Shown: one piece after another, positions 7,079-8,944 of the stretch
Layout of the letters: each line of letters begins with the position of its first letter
Numbering within the stretch: the stretch's first letter is position 1
DNA from: Actinomycetota bacterium
GTDB lineage: Bacteria > Actinomycetota > Acidimicrobiia > Spongiisociales > ZC4RG35
Reading direction: 5' to 3'
DNA length: 8,944 nt
Assembly (NCBI GenBank): GCA_022615295.1
Contig: JAKEHF010000031.1
Coordinates: 1-8,944 of the forward strand
Position numbers and translations under genes: made by a program
Notes under the pieces: generated by a model
What the model was told of the DNA's origin: nothing
The model's database searches: none
Seen by the model: only the letters and a program-made list of their open reading frames with translations

Positions 7079-7084
7079 TATCTT
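7079..7084 (+). promoter_or_regulatory. Possible -10 element of the RRM gene
   Basis: TATCTT fits the TANNNT -10 pattern and would give a 5' untranslated region of roughly 30-35 bases before the chosen TTG start. No good -35 hexamer lies at the standard spacing. The divergent interval 7007-7123 must hold promoters for both flanking genes. Confidence 0.3.
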
Positions 7085-7123
7085 TTCAGCCGCACAATGT
7101 TCACGGCTCGGAAGGAGCGGCCT

Positions 7124-7378
7124 TTGTCCACGAATCTGTATGTCGGAAACCTCCCGTTCAACACCAGCGCTGAGCAGTTGGAGGCACTCTTCTCCCAGCA
7201 CGGTGCGGTGGTCAGGGCGCAGGTGATCTCCGATCGGGAGACGGGTCGCTCGCGTGGCTTCGGTTTCGTCGAGATGGAGAACGACTCGTCCGCACAGGCC
7301 GCCATCTCCGCGCTCAACGGCGCCGACTACAACGGCCGTCGTCTCAACGTCAACGTCGCCCGGGAGAGAAGCCGGTAG
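7124..7378 (+). CDS. Single-RRM RNA-binding protein
   Basis: This 84-residue protein is a single RNA recognition motif that should bind single-stranded RNA. RNP2 is LYVGNL (5-10) and RNP1 is RGFGFVEM (44-51), with the aromatic residues that stack on RNA bases (Tyr6, Phe46, Phe48). The domain fills the protein: only about 4 residues follow the last strand, and there is no glycine-rich tail. The start is TTG 7124, because AAGGAG at 7112-7117 is placed 6 bases before it and homologues begin with similar S-T-NLYVGNLPF sequence. An in-frame ATG at 7097 would put that ribosome site inside the coding region. Similar small RRM proteins in bacteria, notably cyanobacterial Rbp proteins, are linked to cold response and mRNA handling; the role here is not known. 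Confidence 0.9.
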   Translation: MSTNLYVGNLPFNTSAEQLEALFSQHGAVVRAQVISDRETGRSRGFGFVEMENDSSAQAAISALNGADYNGRRLNVNVARERSR

Positions 7379-7380
7379 CC

Positions 7381-7755
7381 TCAGCGGATCCCGGTGTCGT
7401 AGAGAATCTCGCCCAGGTCGACGGTCTCACCAGGCAACACGGTCACCACGACCGGTTGCGGCGTGCCCATGAGGCCCTCCACGTCGGAGAAAAGAACGGT
7501 CGTCTCCCCGCCGGTGGTCATGACACGGAACGATCCGTCGGGTCCCGACCGCGTCGTCGTCTCTCGTCCCGCGGCGTCACGCACCGTTACCAACGCGTCG
7601 GCCACAGGCCGGGGAAGACAGGTGGGGTCAGGCGGCTCCGTCTCCACCGGACATGTTGGCCCGGCGATCAAACGACCGGTGACCGCGGCGTCGGCGGGTG
7701 ACGCGCACGACGCCAGGACCACACTCGTCAGCACGAGCAGGACCTGTCTTCTCAC
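7381..7755 (-). CDS. Putative lipoprotein with carboxypeptidase-regulatory-like domain
   Basis: The 124-residue product starts with a lipoprotein signal: MRRQ, a hydrophobic core and lipobox LASC with Cys17 as the lipidation site, so it is probably anchored on the outer face of the membrane. The mature part shows GPTCP, PPDPTC and RPVADALVTVRDAAGRET, then a DGSFRV turn, the pattern of small transthyretin/carboxypeptidase-regulatory-like beta-sandwich domains. Cys35 and Cys46 could form a disulfide. No enzyme motif is present and the role is unknown. GTG 7755 is the only start that preserves the whole signal peptide; no clear Shine-Dalgarno precedes it. The gene converges on the RRM gene with 2 bases between stops. 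Confidence 0.72.
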   Translation of the reverse strand: MRRQVLLVLTSVVLASCASPADAAVTGRLIAGPTCPVETEPPDPTCLPRPVADALVTVRDAAGRETTTRSGPDGSFRVMTTGGETTVLFSDVEGLMGTPQPVVVTVLPGETVDLGEILYDTGIR

Positions 7756-7798
7756 GTGTCTTGGACGACGGATCAGATGTAAAGGGTTCCGGCGTGAG

Positions 7799-7871
7799 CT
7801 CCGGGGGTGAGACTCGAACTCACAACCAATGGATTAACAGTCCACTGCTCTGCCAATTGAGCTACCCCGGA
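7799..7871 (-). tRNA. tRNA-Asn (anticodon GTT)
   Basis: The minus strand folds as a 73-base cloverleaf: acceptor TCCGGGG/CCCCGGA, D-arm GCTC...GAGC, anticodon stem GTGGA/TCCAT with loop CTGTTAA, and T-arm GTGAG-TTCGAGT-CTCAC with discriminator G. The anticodon GTT reads asparagine codons AAC and AAU. The 3' CCA is not encoded and must be added by nucleotidyltransferase. It lies downstream of sigA on the same strand, beyond an intrinsic terminator. No certain promoter of its own is seen; TAACCT on the minus strand (7883-7888) is a weak -10 candidate without a -35. Confidence 0.97.
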
Positions 7872-7885
7872 AGGAGCGGCGTCAG

Positions 7886-7911
7886 GTTAACAACGGGGTT
7901 CCCTTACCCCG
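7886..7911 (-). terminator. Intrinsic terminator after sigA
   Basis: On the minus strand, CGGGGT and ACCCCG form a perfect six-pair stem (7894-7911) with a six-base loop, followed by the T-rich TTGTTAAC. It begins about 18 bases after the sigA stop, as expected for a Rho-independent terminator. It would separate sigA transcription from the tRNA-Asn gene. Confidence 0.65.
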
Positions 7912-7929
7912 ACCCCTTGGGTGGAACGT

Positions 7930-8944
7930 CTAGCCGCCTTCGAGGAATCCCTCGAGCTTCCCCGACTTGTCCGGGTGCCGGAGCTTCGCCAGCGCCTTCG
8001 TCTCCAGCTGACGGACCCGCTCCCTGGTGACGTTGAAGTGGGCGCCGACCTCCTCCAGGGTGCGCATCCTCCCGTCGGCGAGACCGAAACGCATGATCAG
8101 CACCTCACGCTCCCTCGGATTGAGACCTTCCAGGGCCTCGGCGAGCTGGTCCTGGAGGGAGGTGAAGCTGGCCATCTCGGCGGGGCGCACCGAGTCGACA
8201 TCCTCGACGAGATCACCCAGGGTGCCGTCGTCGTCCTCGCCCACAGGTGTCTCCAGGGAGACGGTGTCGAGGGCGATTCGGCTCAACTCGATGACCCGCT
8301 CGATGTCGATGTCCAGGTCCTCGGCGATCTCCTCGATGGTCGGGGCCCTTCCCAGGAGCTGAGTCAGGTCACGTTGCGACCGGGTCAGCTTGTTGACGGC
8401 GTCGAGGACGTGTATCGGCATCCGGATGGTGCGGCCCTGGTCGGCGATGGCCCGTGAGATCGACTGGCGGATCCACCAGGTGGCATAGGTGGAGAACTTG
8501 AATCCCCTCCGATAGTCGAAACGCTCGACGGCCCGGATCAGACCGACGTTGCCCTCCTGGATGAGGTCGAGGAGTGCCATCCCCCGCCCCACATAGCGCC
8601 GAGCGATGGCCACCACCAGACGCAGGTTGGATTGGACCAACTGATGATGGGCAGCCTCGCCGATCCGTACCTCATGGGTCAGAAGAGCCCGGTCCTCCTC
8701 GGTCAGTGTCGTCTCCCCTTCGAGCCGCGCCGCCGCCCTCTGACCATTCTCCATCTGCAGGGCCAGCTCGACCTCCTGCTGACCGGTGAGCAAGGGGTAT
8801 CGCCCGATCTCGTTGAGATAGAGCCGGACCGGGTCGGAGACCGAGATCTGACCGACCTCGATCACCTCTTGGGTGACGCCAGGGCCCTCCTCGAGGAGAC
8901 GAATGCCCTTGAGACGAAGCTCGTCGGCGACCTTCTCGAAGGCC
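7930..8944 (-). CDS. sigA: Primary RNA polymerase sigma factor, 5' end outside window
   Basis: This is the group 1 (RpoD/SigA) sigma factor that directs RNA polymerase to housekeeping promoters. Region 1.2 is visible in [17 protein letters not shown]. Region 2 follows ([55 protein letters not shown]), with the aromatic and basic residues that recognise and melt the -10 element. Region 3 follows with HVLDAVNKL. Region 4 carries the helix-turn-helix [20 protein letters not shown] for the -35 element. The frame stays open to the right edge, adding 26 or more residues before the GTG at 8865, so that GTG is internal and the true start with region 1.1 lies outside the window. A group 2 sigma factor is the alternative; the region 4 and 2.4 sequences look like the primary type. 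Confidence 0.92.
   Translation of the reverse strand, partial: AFEKVADELRLKGIRLLEEGPGVTQEVIEVGQISVSDPVRLYLNEIGRYPLLTGQQEVELALQMENGQRAAARLEGETTLTEEDRALLTHEVRIGEAAHHQLVQSNLRLVVAIARRYVGRGMALLDLIQEGNVGLIRAVERFDYRRGFKFSTYATWWIRQSISRAIADQGRTIRMPIHVLDAVNKLTRSQRDLTQLLGRAPTIEEIAEDLDIDIERVIELSRIALDTVSLETPVGEDDDGTLGDLVEDVDSVRPAEMASFTSLQDQLAEALEGLNPREREVLIMRFGLADGRMRTLEEVGAHFNVTRERVRQLETKALAKLRHPDKSGKLEGFLEGG

Noticed and set aside
7007..7201. Upstream extension of the SnoaL-like gene
   Set aside because: It would cross the divergent promoter region and run antisense into the RRM gene, and the fold starts at 7006.

Overview
This is a gene-dense, GC-rich window with GTG and TTG starts and 4-base gene overlaps. 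The branched-chain amino acid genes resemble the actinobacterial type, the tRNA lacks an encoded CCA, and one gene may be leaderless. Together these suggest a chromosomal segment from a deep-branching actinobacterium, perhaps Acidimicrobiia-like. That placement is an inference from protein character, not from a marker-gene search. No mobile element, CRISPR array or phage gene is visible, and no stretch longer than about 120 bases lacks a gene.

Left half, plus strand (1-4768): the C-terminal part of ilvN (acetohydroxyacid synthase regulatory subunit) is followed by leuA, leuB, leuC and leuD, the full set for making leucine from 2-ketoisovalerate. All three leu junctions are 4-base stop/start overlaps (GTGA, ATGA, TTGA). 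Between ilvN and leuA lies a 108-base leader. It holds a possible 15-codon ORF that overlaps the ilvN stop in the same way (ATGA) and has its own Shine-Dalgarno-like sequence. A GC-rich hairpin follows its stop. LeuA ends at 401 residues and lacks the C-terminal leucine-sensing domain, so control of this pathway may rest more on expression than on LeuA allostery. LeuB and LeuC each carry a local departure from the family pattern.

Middle, minus strand (4765-7006, read right to left): a SnoaL/NTF2-like protein, a patatin-like phospholipase and a membrane-anchored PlsC-type acyltransferase, again joined by 4-base overlaps (TTGA, GTGA). The pairing of a deacylating and a reacylating enzyme suggests lipid remodelling or turnover. 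The last gene converges on leuD, and the two stop codons share one CTAG.

Right part: a divergent promoter region (7007-7123) leads rightwards to a minimal single-RRM RNA-binding protein. This gene converges, with 2 bases between stops, on a minus-strand lipoprotein with a regulatory-like beta-sandwich domain. A minus-strand tRNA-Asn(GTT) follows. The window closes with the 3' part of the housekeeping sigma factor gene (SigA/RpoD, minus strand, running off the right edge), which has an intrinsic terminator between it and the tRNA.

The most unusual item is the ilvN-leuA leader combined with a LeuA that lacks its feedback domain. The remaining genes belong to known families.
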